A stretch of DNA of 64,000 bases from Deltaproteobacteria bacterium (GTDB taxonomy: Bacteria > Desulfobacterota > Syntrophia > Syntrophales > Smithellaceae). Positions 1-7,701 of this stretch are shown here, piece by piece. The translations under genes were made by a program, and so were the position numbers. The stretch lies in NCBI GenBank assembly GCA_022710585.1, contig JAKLGV010000001.1:62001-126000 (forward strand), written 5' to 3'. The notes beneath the pieces are model-generated. The model saw only the letters and a list, made by a program, of their open reading frames with translations, ran no database searches and had not been told where the DNA came from. The stretch's first letter is position 1. Every line of letters begins with the position of its first letter.

Positions 1-299
1 AGCCGGTTGAAAGCGTCCCGGTGGAGACGCCGAAAGCGGCAAACTTTCAGGTGAACTTCATCAAGTCGGGGAAATCCGTATCGACAGCGGGAGATGCGAC
101 GCTGCTGGAACTGGCCGAAGCAAACGGTGTGGAAATTGACTACGCGTGCAGGTCCGGCGTCTGCGGGACGTGCAAATCCAAACTGAACAAGGGTAAGGTG
201 GAAATGAGTGAAAACGAATTGTCCAACGAGGAAAAAGCGGACGGATTCATCTACCCATGTGTGGCACATCCGGTGTCGGATGTTGAAATTGAGGCATAA
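1..299 (+). CDS. 2Fe-2S ferredoxin domain, C-terminal end of a truncated reductase (partial)
   Basis: The frame is open to the left edge of the window, so this is the 3' end of a longer gene rather than a free ferredoxin; a GTG at 21 is only an internal candidate start. The visible part is a plant-type 2Fe-2S domain with the cluster motif CRSGVCGTC (about residues 43-51 counted from the GTG) and the fourth Cys in IYPC near residue 79. Such domains end Hcr/flavohaem-type NADH oxidoreductases that reduce hybrid-cluster protein. The 4Fe-4S protein and YgbA-like gene directly downstream fit a nitrosative-stress cluster, but the upstream FAD/NAD domains lie outside the window, so the reductase identity is inferred. 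Confidence 0.8.
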   Translation, partial: PVESVPVETPKAANFQVNFIKSGKSVSTAGDATLLELAEANGVEIDYACRSGVCGTCKSKLNKGKVEMSENELSNEEKADGFIYPCVAHPVSDVEIEA

Positions 300-302
300 A
301 TT

Positions 303-1040
303 ATGAAAATATTACGCAAGATTATTGAGATTGATGAAGACCTGTGTAACGGCTGCGGACAGTGCGTGACCGGCTGCGCCGAGGGCGCGTTGCAAATTAT
401 CGACGGCAAAGCCAAGGTGGTTTCGGAAACGTTCTGCGACGGTCTGGGCGCCTGCATCGGAGAGTGTCCCACCGGAGCGCTGAAAATCGTCGAACGGGTA
501 GCCCCTCCTTTTGATGAAGAAGCTGTCAAAAAGCACCTGGCAACAAAGGAAAAGGAACCGGAGACGATGCCGTGCGGCTGTCCTTCGGCGCATATTCAGA
601 TTTTTGACAAACCCACTGCCTGCGAGACAGCCAACAAACCGAAACATTTTGAAAATGTTCCGGAAGAATCCGCCCTTACACACTGGCCGATTCAGATCAA
701 ACTGATCCCGGCCAGTGCCCCCTTTCTGAAAGGCGCCGACCTGCTGGTCCTCGCGGATTGCACGGCCGTCGCCTTTCCCTCCCTGCATCGCGATCTGATG
801 ACGGGGAAGGTTGTGATGATGGGCTGTCCGAAATTCGACGATATTCAGGAATATGCACAAAAGTTTGCCGATATTTTCAAAACGGCCGGGATCAGGAGCG
901 TCACAACGGTTGTAATGGAAGTGCCCTGCTGTTCAGGCATGCCCATGATTGTTAAAAAAGGCATGGAAAAGGCAGGCAAGACTGTCCCGATGACGGAAAT
1001 TGTGCTGAGCCTGAGGGGAAAGATACTGCAAACCTTGTAA
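303..1040 (+). CDS. 4Fe-4S dicluster ferredoxin-type protein
   Basis: Starts 3 bases after the stop of the 2Fe-2S gene, so almost certainly translationally coupled. The N-terminal 65 residues hold two 4Fe-4S motifs: CNGCGQCVTGC near residues 16-26, and a second set CDGLGACIGEC with the closing Cys of the pair about residues 45-55. Further Cys pairs occur (PCGCPS near residue 91 and VPCCSGMP near residue 209), so more than two metal sites are possible. The C-terminal two thirds have no signal peptide or membrane segment. Proteins of this layout often sit next to hcp in anaerobes and are thought to pass electrons to hybrid-cluster protein; that role is from family context, not from the sequence. 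Confidence 0.8.
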   Translation: MKILRKIIEIDEDLCNGCGQCVTGCAEGALQIIDGKAKVVSETFCDGLGACIGECPTGALKIVERVAPPFDEEAVKKHLATKEKEPETMPCGCPSAHIQIFDKPTACETANKPKHFENVPEESALTHWPIQIKLIPASAPFLKGADLLVLADCTAVAFPSLHRDLMTGKVVMMGCPKFDDIQEYAQKFADIFKTAGIRSVTTVVMEVPCCSGMPMIVKKGMEKAGKTVPMTEIVLSLRGKILQTL

Positions 1041-1046
1041 TGCAGA

Positions 1047-1337
1047 ATGAAACAGGAATTTAAAACCGTTGGTGTGATGATTGATCTTTACTGCCGTGAC
1101 CACCACGGCAGTAAAGACAATCTTTGTGATGAATGCCGCGAACTCCTTGATTACGTCAAAAAGAGCCTGGAGAAATGTCCCTTCAAGGATAACAAGCCCA
1201 AGTGTTCCAAATGCACCGTGCATTGCTATAAACCGGACATGCGGAAAAAAATTAAAGCGGTGATGCGATACGCCGGCCCCCGCATGCTCTATCGTCACCC
1301 CGTTCTGGCGGGCAAGCATTATTTGACAAAGAATTGA
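1047..1337 (+). CDS. YgbA-like protein (nitrous oxide-stimulated promoter family)
   Basis: A 96-residue Cys-rich protein, 6 bases after the ferredoxin gene and in the same operon. The pattern of Cys and His (YCRDHHG, CDECREL, KCPF, KCSKCTVHCY, then MRYAGPRMLYRHP) matches the short family that includes E. coli YgbA, a gene controlled by the NO-responsive repressor NsrR and needed for growth under nitrosative stress. The Cys residues probably bind metal or react with NO. Its presence beside two iron-sulfur proteins is the main reason to read this left-edge cluster as NO detoxification. Confidence 0.75.
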   Translation: MKQEFKTVGVMIDLYCRDHHGSKDNLCDECRELLDYVKKSLEKCPFKDNKPKCSKCTVHCYKPDMRKKIKAVMRYAGPRMLYRHPVLAGKHYLTKN

Positions 1338-1348
1338 TTGATATTGAG

Positions 1349-1915
1349 TTAAAAGCCGGCCCTGACCGGTTTGCGCTCTGCTGCCGCATTTTCGAGAGAG
1401 AAAAATTCTTCAGGCTTGAAGGAAAAAGCGGACGCGATAATATTCGTAGGAAACACAGACGAAGCGATATTGTACTCCCTCACGGAAGAGTTGTAATAAC
1501 GGCGTGCCTGCTCGATATTGTCTTCAATCTCTTTCATCTCCAGCATGATTTCCTTAAAATTTTCGTTGGCCTTGAGTTCCGGATAGGCTTCAACCAGCGC
1601 AAAAAAGCTTTTCAATGTTGCCGTCAGTCTATTATTGGCCCGGGCTGATTCTACCGGAGTCTGCGCGTTCATCGCCGCGTTGCGCAGTCTGGCGATGTTG
1701 CTGAAGGTTTCACTTTCGTGAGCTGCGTATCCCTTCACCACTTCGACAAGGTTCGGTAAAAGATCATATCTCTTTTTCAGATGCACATCGATGTCGGACC
1801 ACGTATTGCGCACCGCGTAGCGCAGGCGAATCAGTTTATTGTAAATATAAATCAGAAAAAGCAGAAATACCGCCACACCCATAATTCCCGCTGTCATTTT
1901 TATCGTCATATCCAT
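1349..1915 (-). CDS. lemA: LemA family membrane protein
   Basis: 188 residues with one N-terminal membrane segment (about residues 8-25) and the family signature RLRYAVRNTWSDIDVHLKKR followed by YDLLPNLVEVVKGYAAHE. The remainder is predicted alpha-helical, as in LemA structures. It follows the repeat-protein gene at 1928 by only 12 bases on the same strand, so it is the last gene of a leftward operon of four. LemA and DUF2207 proteins are regular neighbours in many bacteria, and their joint role at the envelope is not known. The convergent YgbA-like gene ends 11 bases away. Confidence 0.93.
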   Translation of the reverse strand: MDMTIKMTAGIMGVAVFLLFLIYIYNKLIRLRYAVRNTWSDIDVHLKKRYDLLPNLVEVVKGYAAHESETFSNIARLRNAAMNAQTPVESARANNRLTATLKSFFALVEAYPELKANENFKEIMLEMKEIEDNIEQARRYYNSSVREYNIASSVFPTNIIASAFSFKPEEFFSLENAAAERKPVRAGF

Positions 1916-1927
1916 TCTCCCTGTTGA

Positions 1928-2431
1928 TTATCTTTTTTTCAGAGGCGGCCATTCGCCTTTCTTTTTTCTTCTGGCGGCTTCTTCCGGAGCAACGCCAGCG
2001 GCTCGCCAATCTTTTGCTTCCGGATAATAAAATCCGCTGGCCTTCCAGGCGGCAGCATCCTGTGCAGTAAATCCATATTGGGTCCAGTATCGCGCGTCGC
2101 TTGGCCAGAAGCCATTGCTGTTCCACTGACCGGCAGTTTCCGGATTAAATCCGTATCGAATCCAGATGGAAGCGTGCGGCGGTTTGAATCCCGCGTTGCG
2201 CCACCGGACGGCCATACTGATATCGATGTTCTCCCGCTTCCAATCATCGATTTCATAGCCATGCAATCCGGTGGCTATCCAGGCCTTGTCTTCATAGTAA
2301 TCTTTCACCACAAAAGCAAAATACGGAATGGCAAAGGAAGCCGCAAAACACACAATGATGATCATCCACGCGAGCGATGGCGAAACGACTGAAGGTTTAG
2401 ATGCGCTGTCCGAACTAGAAATTTCCGTCAT
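1928..2431 (-). CDS. Membrane-anchored protein of 13-residue W...GF repeats (short, first copy)
   Basis: The start at 2431 is chosen because its ATG overlaps the upstream stop (ATGA) and has GGAGG just ahead of it. 167 residues: a short cytoplasmic lead, one membrane segment (MIIIVCFAASFAIPYFAFVV), then about seven tandem units of exactly 13 residues, for example WIRYGFNPETAGQ, WNSNGFWPSDARY, WTQYGFTAQDAAA and WKASGFYYPEAKD, ending in a Lys-rich tail. The pattern is W-x3-G-F-x4-A-x2. I do not recognise a named family. The same repeat occurs in the next two genes, so the three probably work together outside the membrane. Confidence 0.8.
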   Translation of the reverse strand: MTEISSSDSASKPSVVSPSLAWMIIIVCFAASFAIPYFAFVVKDYYEDKAWIATGLHGYEIDDWKRENIDISMAVRWRNAGFKPPHASIWIRYGFNPETAGQWNSNGFWPSDARYWTQYGFTAQDAAAWKASGFYYPEAKDWRAAGVAPEEAARRKKKGEWPPLKKR

Positions 2432-2931
2432 GGATTTCCGCCTCCCAGTTTTGCCTGCGCGGCAGCGGCCGGGCTCATTCCTTTTTCTCGCCAACGTGTC
2501 GCTTCGCCGGCCTCAAATCCGTGCTTGCGCCATGCGATCGAATCGCCGATGCTGAATCCGCCGCTCCTCCATTCACTGGCCAGTGACGGTGTGAACGCGT
2601 ATCTTCGCCACTCCGCCGCTTCGGATAGTTTGATTCCTGCTTCCCGCCATTCGGACGCCTCGCCCGGTCCGATGTCCATCAGCATCCACGGCCCGGCTTC
2701 TTCAGGTTTAAAATATTCAGCCCGCCATTGTTTGGCTTTATCCATGGATTTAAATCCGTTATCCAACCACTCGCGGGTCTGTTCAGGTGCAAATCCGTAA
2801 CTTTCCCAGTGTCTGATGAAAGCCTTCTCCCCCAGAAAAACAATAAAATAGGGAATTAAAAACGACAGAACCAGGCTGAAAAAAAGGATTCGCCTGGCCG
2901 AGCTTGTATGGATTGCGCTGAATGTGAACAT
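2428..2931 (-). CDS. Membrane-anchored protein of 13-residue W...GF repeats (short, second copy)
   Basis: The start at 2931 is preferred to an upstream ATG because AGGAAG lies 11 bases ahead and the gene then no longer overlaps its neighbour. The product is 167 residues, the same length as the downstream paralog. It has one membrane segment near residues 15-30 and then about nine 13-residue units, such as WESYGFAPEQTRE, WRAEYFKPEEAGP, WREAGIKLSEAAE, WRSGGFSIGDSIA and WRKHGFEAGEATR; one unit has an extra residue. The two short proteins look like products of gene duplication followed by divergence. The function is unknown, and a membrane-tethered binding or spacer domain is the simplest reading. 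Confidence 0.8.
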   Translation of the reverse strand: MFTFSAIHTSSARRILFFSLVLSFLIPYFIVFLGEKAFIRHWESYGFAPEQTREWLDNGFKSMDKAKQWRAEYFKPEEAGPWMLMDIGPGEASEWREAGIKLSEAAEWRRYAFTPSLASEWRSGGFSIGDSIAWRKHGFEAGEATRWREKGMSPAAAAQAKLGGGNP

Positions 2932-2944
2932 TAATTTTTTCTTC

Positions 2945-5359
2945 CTATAATGATTTCCTGACCAGTTTGTTAAAGTCGCCAAATTTCAGACCTGATGGTC
3001 CATCATACCATTTTACGTCCCCTTTGCGTATCATTACGTCCTTGAGATCAATCCCGGCAGCAATAGCGAAAGGCAGATGCTCTCGCAGATACAAAGGCAC
3101 AAAGCCCGACGCACTGATATCGGCATAGCTCAGCGATAAATAGTCAGCATAACTTTTCACCTGTGCGGCAAGCCCGGCGTATTTTTCCGTCACTGAACGA
3201 AGCAGTCGCCTGAAAATCAATATTAAAAGGGCAAAGGTCGTTATCATAAATCCGGTATAAATCGGAATCAAGATCCTGGCTTTTCCGAAATCATATTCCC
3301 TGTAATCGATGATCGCCAACGCAAAAACAACAGCGAGGACAGCAAAGATAATGCCGGGCCAAAGATAACGCGCGTTGGAGACCAGATGTCTATTGTGTTC
3401 ACTCTTCAGCCAATTCTTCAATGACTGAGCGGCAACAGATAACACGTCGCACTTCTGTTTACGAATTAATGTCAATTCCGTTTGGATGCCCGCCCATAAG
3501 TTCGTGTAAAACTGTTGCGCCGCAGGGGGCAGTTTTACAGGCTCTGCCGACGTTTTTATTATCCTACATTTTTCCGATGATCCGGATATCTGAATCAGCC
3601 CGAGTTCGGCCAGATAGATGAGTTCGGCAGTGACACTGAGATAATCCACTTTTCCCCGTGTAAGAATGGCTCTCATCGTGGCGGGATCCATATTTTCGGG
3701 TGGTGAAAAGTCGGTAATGGCGGGGCCTTTGCTTTTTGGATCCCGTCCCACCGCAAACCAGACAATAAAATAATATAAAAACAATGCCGCAAAAGCCGTG
3801 ACAAAAACAGCCAGGCTCGTCATCAACCGGCCCGTTTCCCTGTCCAGTTTGACAAACTTGTGCATCCGGCTTTCGGTAACATAGCCCTTGATGAAACCGA
3901 CATTCGCTGTAAAATTCATTTTTGTTTTCAGCGGCGTGGTCAGTGTAAAATAAACAACGTCTCCACTCTCTGTTTCTTCAACACGGGAAATATAATGACT
4001 CCTTCCCTCGAGACCGCCATTACCGTCCGTAAAAATCACATGAGCGCCCTTCGGCAATCTGATAGTTGCCGAAGCATTTTTGACATATCGGCCTTGTGGA
4101 TTATCCTCGATGATCCCGAAAGAAAGCTCGTCGTGATGCGGCTCGTATAAAACCCGGCTGTCGGTAGAATAGGATAACTTGATTTGATGTTTGCCTTCCG
4201 GAAGCGGCCTGTCCTTGCTGCCGAAATGCAAAACGTCGTCGGCAATATAATAATTGCCGGCCTTTCCTTCTATTTCGACCGACCTGATTTTGAATACTGT
4301 GCCGGAATATTCTTTCGTTGCGTATCCGTGTGAGCGTATAGATCTTAACCGGGCCTTTTTGGGCAGTTCTTTGTAGTATCCTTTCTCGTAAAATCCGCCC
4401 GGCCGGTCGACGACAGTCACCGTTTCCACCACATCCATTGAGCCATCATTGTTTAAGGTAATCTCCACATCCAAGTCGGTTATTTCATCCACTTTCTCAT
4501 TTGACGATTCGTATCTTTGCTGTTCAGCGGCCACTGGATCCAAGCCTGATTTTCCGTTTGAAACGGCCTGATCGAGCGAGAACCCCAGATCACGCCATTG
4601 TACGGCTTCGGAAAATGCAAAACCGGCCGCTTTCCACTGGACAGCTTCGGCCAGTTCGAATCGGTACATTCCGGAGGACTGCATTTCCTGTGCTGCAAAA
4701 CCAGCATCCCGCCATTGGGCTGCCGCTTCCGGCTTATACAGATTTCTGCCATAGGGAGAATCTTTGGTTAAGAAAAAGGTGCTTTCTATCGGACCGTAGC
4801 ACCATTCCATCATTGTCCGGGCATCAAAGCCCGTATCCCGCCACTCCTTTATCTCGTCCGGATAAATCCCGTTTGCCCAATATTCGCCCGCTTCTTCAGC
4901 CGGGAGTCCCGCGGATAAATACTCTCTGGCGCGCAACCCAGACTGGATACCGCTTTTTATCCATTTTTCGCCTTCAGTTGCACTGAATCCGTTCTTTAAA
5001 AAATCTCCCGCCGTATAGACATTGGTTATTTTCCGCCATTGCCCGGCGGCTTCGGCCGTGAATCCTTCATCCCGCCATTGCGCCGCCCATCCGGCAAAGA
5101 TGATTCCCTCTTCTATCCATTGCTTCGATTCTTCAGCGCTGAAGCCGTAATAGTTCCATTCGGAAATATCTGACGGCGGAACGCCTTTCAGATTATCGTC
5201 GATCTCCGCGTGTAAGACGCAGGGGGACAGCGATACGAACATGATGATTTGGAAAATGAGTGCTGAAATAAACCCGATCATGCCGCTACGCAAAAGAAAT
5301 AACGGATTCGTTTTTCCTTGATTATTCATCATCTGAGAACGCCGACCAATCACCATCAT
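2945..5359 (-). CDS. DUF2207 membrane protein with an N-terminal W...GF repeat domain
   Basis: 804 residues; AAGGAG lies about 10 bases before the start. A signal/membrane segment (residues about 27-50) is followed by roughly 12-15 repeat units (residues about 65-280), some degenerate, e.g. WNYYGFSAEESKQ, WRDEGFTAEAAGQ, WRDAGFAAQEMQS and WKAAGFAFSEAVQ. A DUF2207 region starts near DVEITLNNDGSMDVVETVTV and includes a GFYEKGYYKELP stretch. Membrane segments follow (LAVFVTAFAALFLYYFIVW and two more near IIFAVLAVVFALAI and TGFMITTFALLILIF). DUF2207 proteins are typical partners of LemA. The repeat domain fused in front is the unusual part. It is the first gene of the repeat-protein/lemA operon. 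Confidence 0.85.
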   Translation of the reverse strand: MMVIGRRSQMMNNQGKTNPLFLLRSGMIGFISALIFQIIMFVSLSPCVLHAEIDDNLKGVPPSDISEWNYYGFSAEESKQWIEEGIIFAGWAAQWRDEGFTAEAAGQWRKITNVYTAGDFLKNGFSATEGEKWIKSGIQSGLRAREYLSAGLPAEEAGEYWANGIYPDEIKEWRDTGFDARTMMEWCYGPIESTFFLTKDSPYGRNLYKPEAAAQWRDAGFAAQEMQSSGMYRFELAEAVQWKAAGFAFSEAVQWRDLGFSLDQAVSNGKSGLDPVAAEQQRYESSNEKVDEITDLDVEITLNNDGSMDVVETVTVVDRPGGFYEKGYYKELPKKARLRSIRSHGYATKEYSGTVFKIRSVEIEGKAGNYYIADDVLHFGSKDRPLPEGKHQIKLSYSTDSRVLYEPHHDELSFGIIEDNPQGRYVKNASATIRLPKGAHVIFTDGNGGLEGRSHYISRVEETESGDVVYFTLTTPLKTKMNFTANVGFIKGYVTESRMHKFVKLDRETGRLMTSLAVFVTAFAALFLYYFIVWFAVGRDPKSKGPAITDFSPPENMDPATMRAILTRGKVDYLSVTAELIYLAELGLIQISGSSEKCRIIKTSAEPVKLPPAAQQFYTNLWAGIQTELTLIRKQKCDVLSVAAQSLKNWLKSEHNRHLVSNARYLWPGIIFAVLAVVFALAIIDYREYDFGKARILIPIYTGFMITTFALLILIFRRLLRSVTEKYAGLAAQVKSYADYLSLSYADISASGFVPLYLREHLPFAIAAGIDLKDVMIRKGDVKWYDGPSGLKFGDFNKLVRKSL

Positions 5360-5464
5360 AGCGATTCGGCTCCTTATCGCGACTTATTCTGAGCTGTTTA
5401 CGTTGAATGCTTTTACCATATGTTCGGATATTTGTTGAAGAGTTTTTCTGTTGATGAGTTTTGC

Positions 5465-5493
5465 TTGACATAACATACGGCGTTTCCTATACT
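5465..5493 (+). promoter_or_regulatory. Sigma70-type promoter of the CHI-like gene
   Basis: TTGACA at 5465-5470 and TATACT at 5488-5493 are separated by exactly 17 bases. This predicts a 5' leader of about 100 bases before the gene at 5599. The leader holds a small hairpin (CTCCG, 5-base loop, CGGAG). Confidence 0.65.
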
Positions 5494-5598
5494 CCGCTCT
5501 ACAAAAAATAATTCGACCCATCAAAAAATCGCTCAGGATTTCTCCGGCCATCGGAGGATCTTTCCTGCACGATTAAAAATTAATTGAGGAGGTTTCTG

Positions 5599-6174
5599 AT
5601 GTTCAAAAGAATAGGATTACTGGTTTTAGTTTCATTGTTTGTTTTTGCAGCTTCCATTCAGGCCAAAACCATTGGCGGCGTCACCATGGAAGACACCTTG
5701 AAAGCGGGTGATACCTCATTGATACTGAACGGCACGGGCATCCGGGAAAAATTCTTCAAAGATATCTATGTGGCCGGTCTCTATCTGAAAGAAAAAAGCA
5801 GCGATTATAAAAAGATCATGAGCCAGGACGAGTCCATGGCCATCAAGATCAAGATTGTTTCCAGCCTGATTACAGCGAAACTATTCAAGGAAGCCTGCGA
5901 GGAAGGATTCGAGCGGACGACCAATGGAAACACCAAACCCCTACAGCCCAAAATTGATGTTGCCTTGTCCGCTTTTTCGTCAAAGTTTAATGTCGGGGAC
6001 GTCTTTGATATCGTCTATGTCAAAGGTTCTGGAACCACCTTCTCCAAGAACGGCAAATTTATTGCCAAGGTAGATGGCCTTGATTTCAAATCCGCTCTGT
6101 TCGGCATCTGGATTATTGATAAACCTTCGCATAAGAGTGAAAAATTGCGCAAAGGTATGCTCGGATTGCTTTAA
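5599..6174 (+). CDS. Exported chalcone-isomerase-like protein
   Basis: 191 residues; the ATG at 5599 is chosen because GAGGAGG lies 6 bases upstream. A signal peptide (RIGLLVLVSLFVFAASIQA, cleavage after QAKT or so) directs it to the periplasm. The mature part begins KTIGGVTMEDTLKAGDTSLILNGTGIREKFF, the typical opening of bacterial chalcone-isomerase-like proteins (Chalcone_3 type), followed by IYVAGLYL and a C-terminal IWIIDKPS element. Family members share the CHI fold, and most lack the catalytic residues of plant chalcone isomerase, so the bacterial role is unknown and may be lipid-like ligand binding. It is a single gene with its own promoter and terminator. Confidence 0.85.
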   Translation: MFKRIGLLVLVSLFVFAASIQAKTIGGVTMEDTLKAGDTSLILNGTGIREKFFKDIYVAGLYLKEKSSDYKKIMSQDESMAIKIKIVSSLITAKLFKEACEEGFERTTNGNTKPLQPKIDVALSAFSSKFNVGDVFDIVYVKGSGTTFSKNGKFIAKVDGLDFKSALFGIWIIDKPSHKSEKLRKGMLGLL

Positions 6175-6194
6175 ATGAAAAGTTCAGTTCTATG

Positions 6195-6233
6195 AAAGAT
6201 GCCGGAAGAGAAAAACTTCCGGCATCTTTTTTT
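6195..6233 (+). terminator. Rho-independent terminator after the CHI-like gene
   Basis: An 11-bp perfect stem GATGCCGGAAG / CTTCCGGCATC (6198-6208 and 6216-6226) is followed by a T run, with an A run before it. It can serve both this gene and the convergent SRAP gene ending at 6257. Confidence 0.85.
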
Positions 6234-6256
6234 CTTTCTTTCATAAAACCCGATTT

Positions 6257-6898
6257 CTACTTTAGGAAGTCAACACTGTGAGGCCCCATGCCCGGCCTGC
6301 AATCCATCTCTTCCGCCGGATACGGCTTGAGAACAGATTTAAGATTGGCAGCATCAGCGGCGCCGCTTTCCAGCCAGACTTTTTCCTGATCACCCGATAA
6401 AATAACCGGCATGCGGTCATGCACCGGCGAGATCAATTCATTGGCGGCGGTGGTAATGATAGTGCAGGTGCTGATCTCCTTTTGATCCGGCGACAGCCAT
6501 GTTTCATAAAGTCCGGCAAAACCGAACGGGCGCCCCGACTTCAGATGATAATACAGCGGTATTTTTTTGTTGCCTTCCTTCTTCCACTCGTAAAAACCGT
6601 CAGCAACAATCAGGCAGCGTCTTTTCTTGAAAGCGTCACGAAAGCTTGGTTTTTGATCCACCGTTTCGGCACGGGCGTTGAACATTTTCTCGGCAATCGA
6701 TGGATCTTTTGACCATGATGGAATCAATCCCCAGCGAAAACAAACCAATAATTTTTTACCGTCATAATTAATGATCGCAGGGATTAGCTGGCTGGGTGCT
6801 ATATTCCAGCTCGGCTGATATTGGCAGAAGACCTCCTGAACATTGAAATTCTTCTGGATAATTTTTAAATCAGTGACCAGCACAAATCTTCCGCACAT
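6257..6898 (-). CDS. SRAP domain protein (YedK/HMCES type, abasic-site DNA-protein crosslinker)
   Basis: 213 residues. The start at 6898 is set by biology: SRAP proteins need Cys2, and here the product begins MCGRF with AAAGGAC upstream; a longer frame to 6922 would bury the Cys. Family residues are visible: the Asn in PSWNIAPSQ, the Glu in FNARAETV, and HDRMPVIL with the active-site His. SRAP proteins covalently cap abasic sites in single-stranded DNA and so protect stalled forks. The gene is divergent from the LexA-like repressor gene, and the shared 157-base gap contains that gene's operator, so it may be damage-regulated too. Confidence 0.93.
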   Translation of the reverse strand: MCGRFVLVTDLKIIQKNFNVQEVFCQYQPSWNIAPSQLIPAIINYDGKKLLVCFRWGLIPSWSKDPSIAEKMFNARAETVDQKPSFRDAFKKRRCLIVADGFYEWKKEGNKKIPLYYHLKSGRPFGFAGLYETWLSPDQKEISTCTIITTAANELISPVHDRMPVILSGDQEKVWLESGAADAANLKSVLKPYPAEEMDCRPGMGPHSVDFLK

Positions 6899-7019
6899 AC
6901 TTCTGTCCTTTAATTCCGTCATATCGGACTCGATCCGGTATCCAGTTATCTGAAATTATACCAAATTTCCCGGCAAACCGCTGAAGAATTACGGTATTTT
7001 AAAGAAAATTAAATTTATC

Positions 7020-7049
7020 TTGACATATAGGACGTACGTCCTATATAAT
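7020..7049 (+). promoter_or_regulatory. Promoter of the LexA-like gene with a 22-bp palindromic operator in its spacer
   Basis: TTGACA (7020-7025) and TATAAT (7044-7049) are both perfect consensus and are 18 bases apart. The whole spacer belongs to a perfect 22-bp palindrome, 7025-7046, whose half-site reads ATATAGGACGT. It touches both promoter boxes. A repressor bound here would block RNA polymerase completely, so this is the probable self-operator of the LexA-like protein. The expected transcription start falls on or next to the ATG at 7056. Confidence 0.85.
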
Positions 7050-7055
7050 ACAATT

Positions 7056-7643
7056 ATGAAAAAAAGAATGGACATCCATGCTGTGGAACAAAAATTTGCC
7101 TCGTTCTTCAAGGAGCAGAGAAGAATGCCCACCTATTCGGAAATGCTGCCTCTTTTGGGCGTTAAGGCGAAAAGCGCCGCCGAGTATTGGACCAAGAAGC
7201 TGCTGGAGAAAGGCGCCCTGGAAAAAGACGTCAAAGGCTTTCTGAAACCGGCACGCCTGTCCTTGAACCTTCCTCTGGTAGGCAACGTGGCAGCCGGATT
7301 TCCATCGCCGGCGGAAGAAGAACTGCGCGATACTATTTCCTTTGATGAATATCTTGTCAATAACCGGGCGTCGTCTTTTGTTCTCTCCGTGACCGGCGAT
7401 TCCATGATCGGTGAAGGGATTAAGGAAAACGATCTGGTAATTGTGGAGCGCGGCCGGGAACCGAAAAACGGCGATATTATTCTGGCGGAAGTGGATGGCC
7501 GCTGGACGATGAAGTATTTCCGCAAGAAAGGGAAGAAGGTGACGCTGGAAGCGGCCAACCCAAAGTATCCGCCGATTACGCCGCAGGAAGAGCTCCGCAT
7601 CGCCGGCGTGATTACAGCAGTGGTGAGGAAATATCTCAAATGA
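7056..7643 (+). CDS. lexA: LexA-like self-cleaving repressor (peptidase S24)
   Basis: 195 residues. The N-terminal winged helix (MPTYSEMLPLLGVKAKSAAE and onwards) has the LexA layout. The cleavage site is Ala-Gly in VAAGFPSPA (near residue 82), the catalytic Ser is in VTGDSMIGEGI (near residue 119) and the Lys is in WTMKYF (near residue 156). All parts for RecA-stimulated self-cleavage are present. The ATG at 7056 sits 6 bases after the -10 box, there is no Shine-Dalgarno sequence, and the mRNA is probably leaderless. The SRAP gene is divergent and a Y-family polymerase gene lies 2.7 kb downstream, an SOS-like set. It could be a second LexA paralog rather than the global regulator. Confidence 0.88.
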   Translation: MKKRMDIHAVEQKFASFFKEQRRMPTYSEMLPLLGVKAKSAAEYWTKKLLEKGALEKDVKGFLKPARLSLNLPLVGNVAAGFPSPAEEELRDTISFDEYLVNNRASSFVLSVTGDSMIGEGIKENDLVIVERGREPKNGDIILAEVDGRWTMKYFRKKGKKVTLEAANPKYPPITPQEELRIAGVITAVVRKYLK

Positions 7644-7701
7644 CGTTTCCAGATTAATGGCTCTCTAATATTAAACCGAAAGGCAATTCAAAGAAGGCGT
7701 T

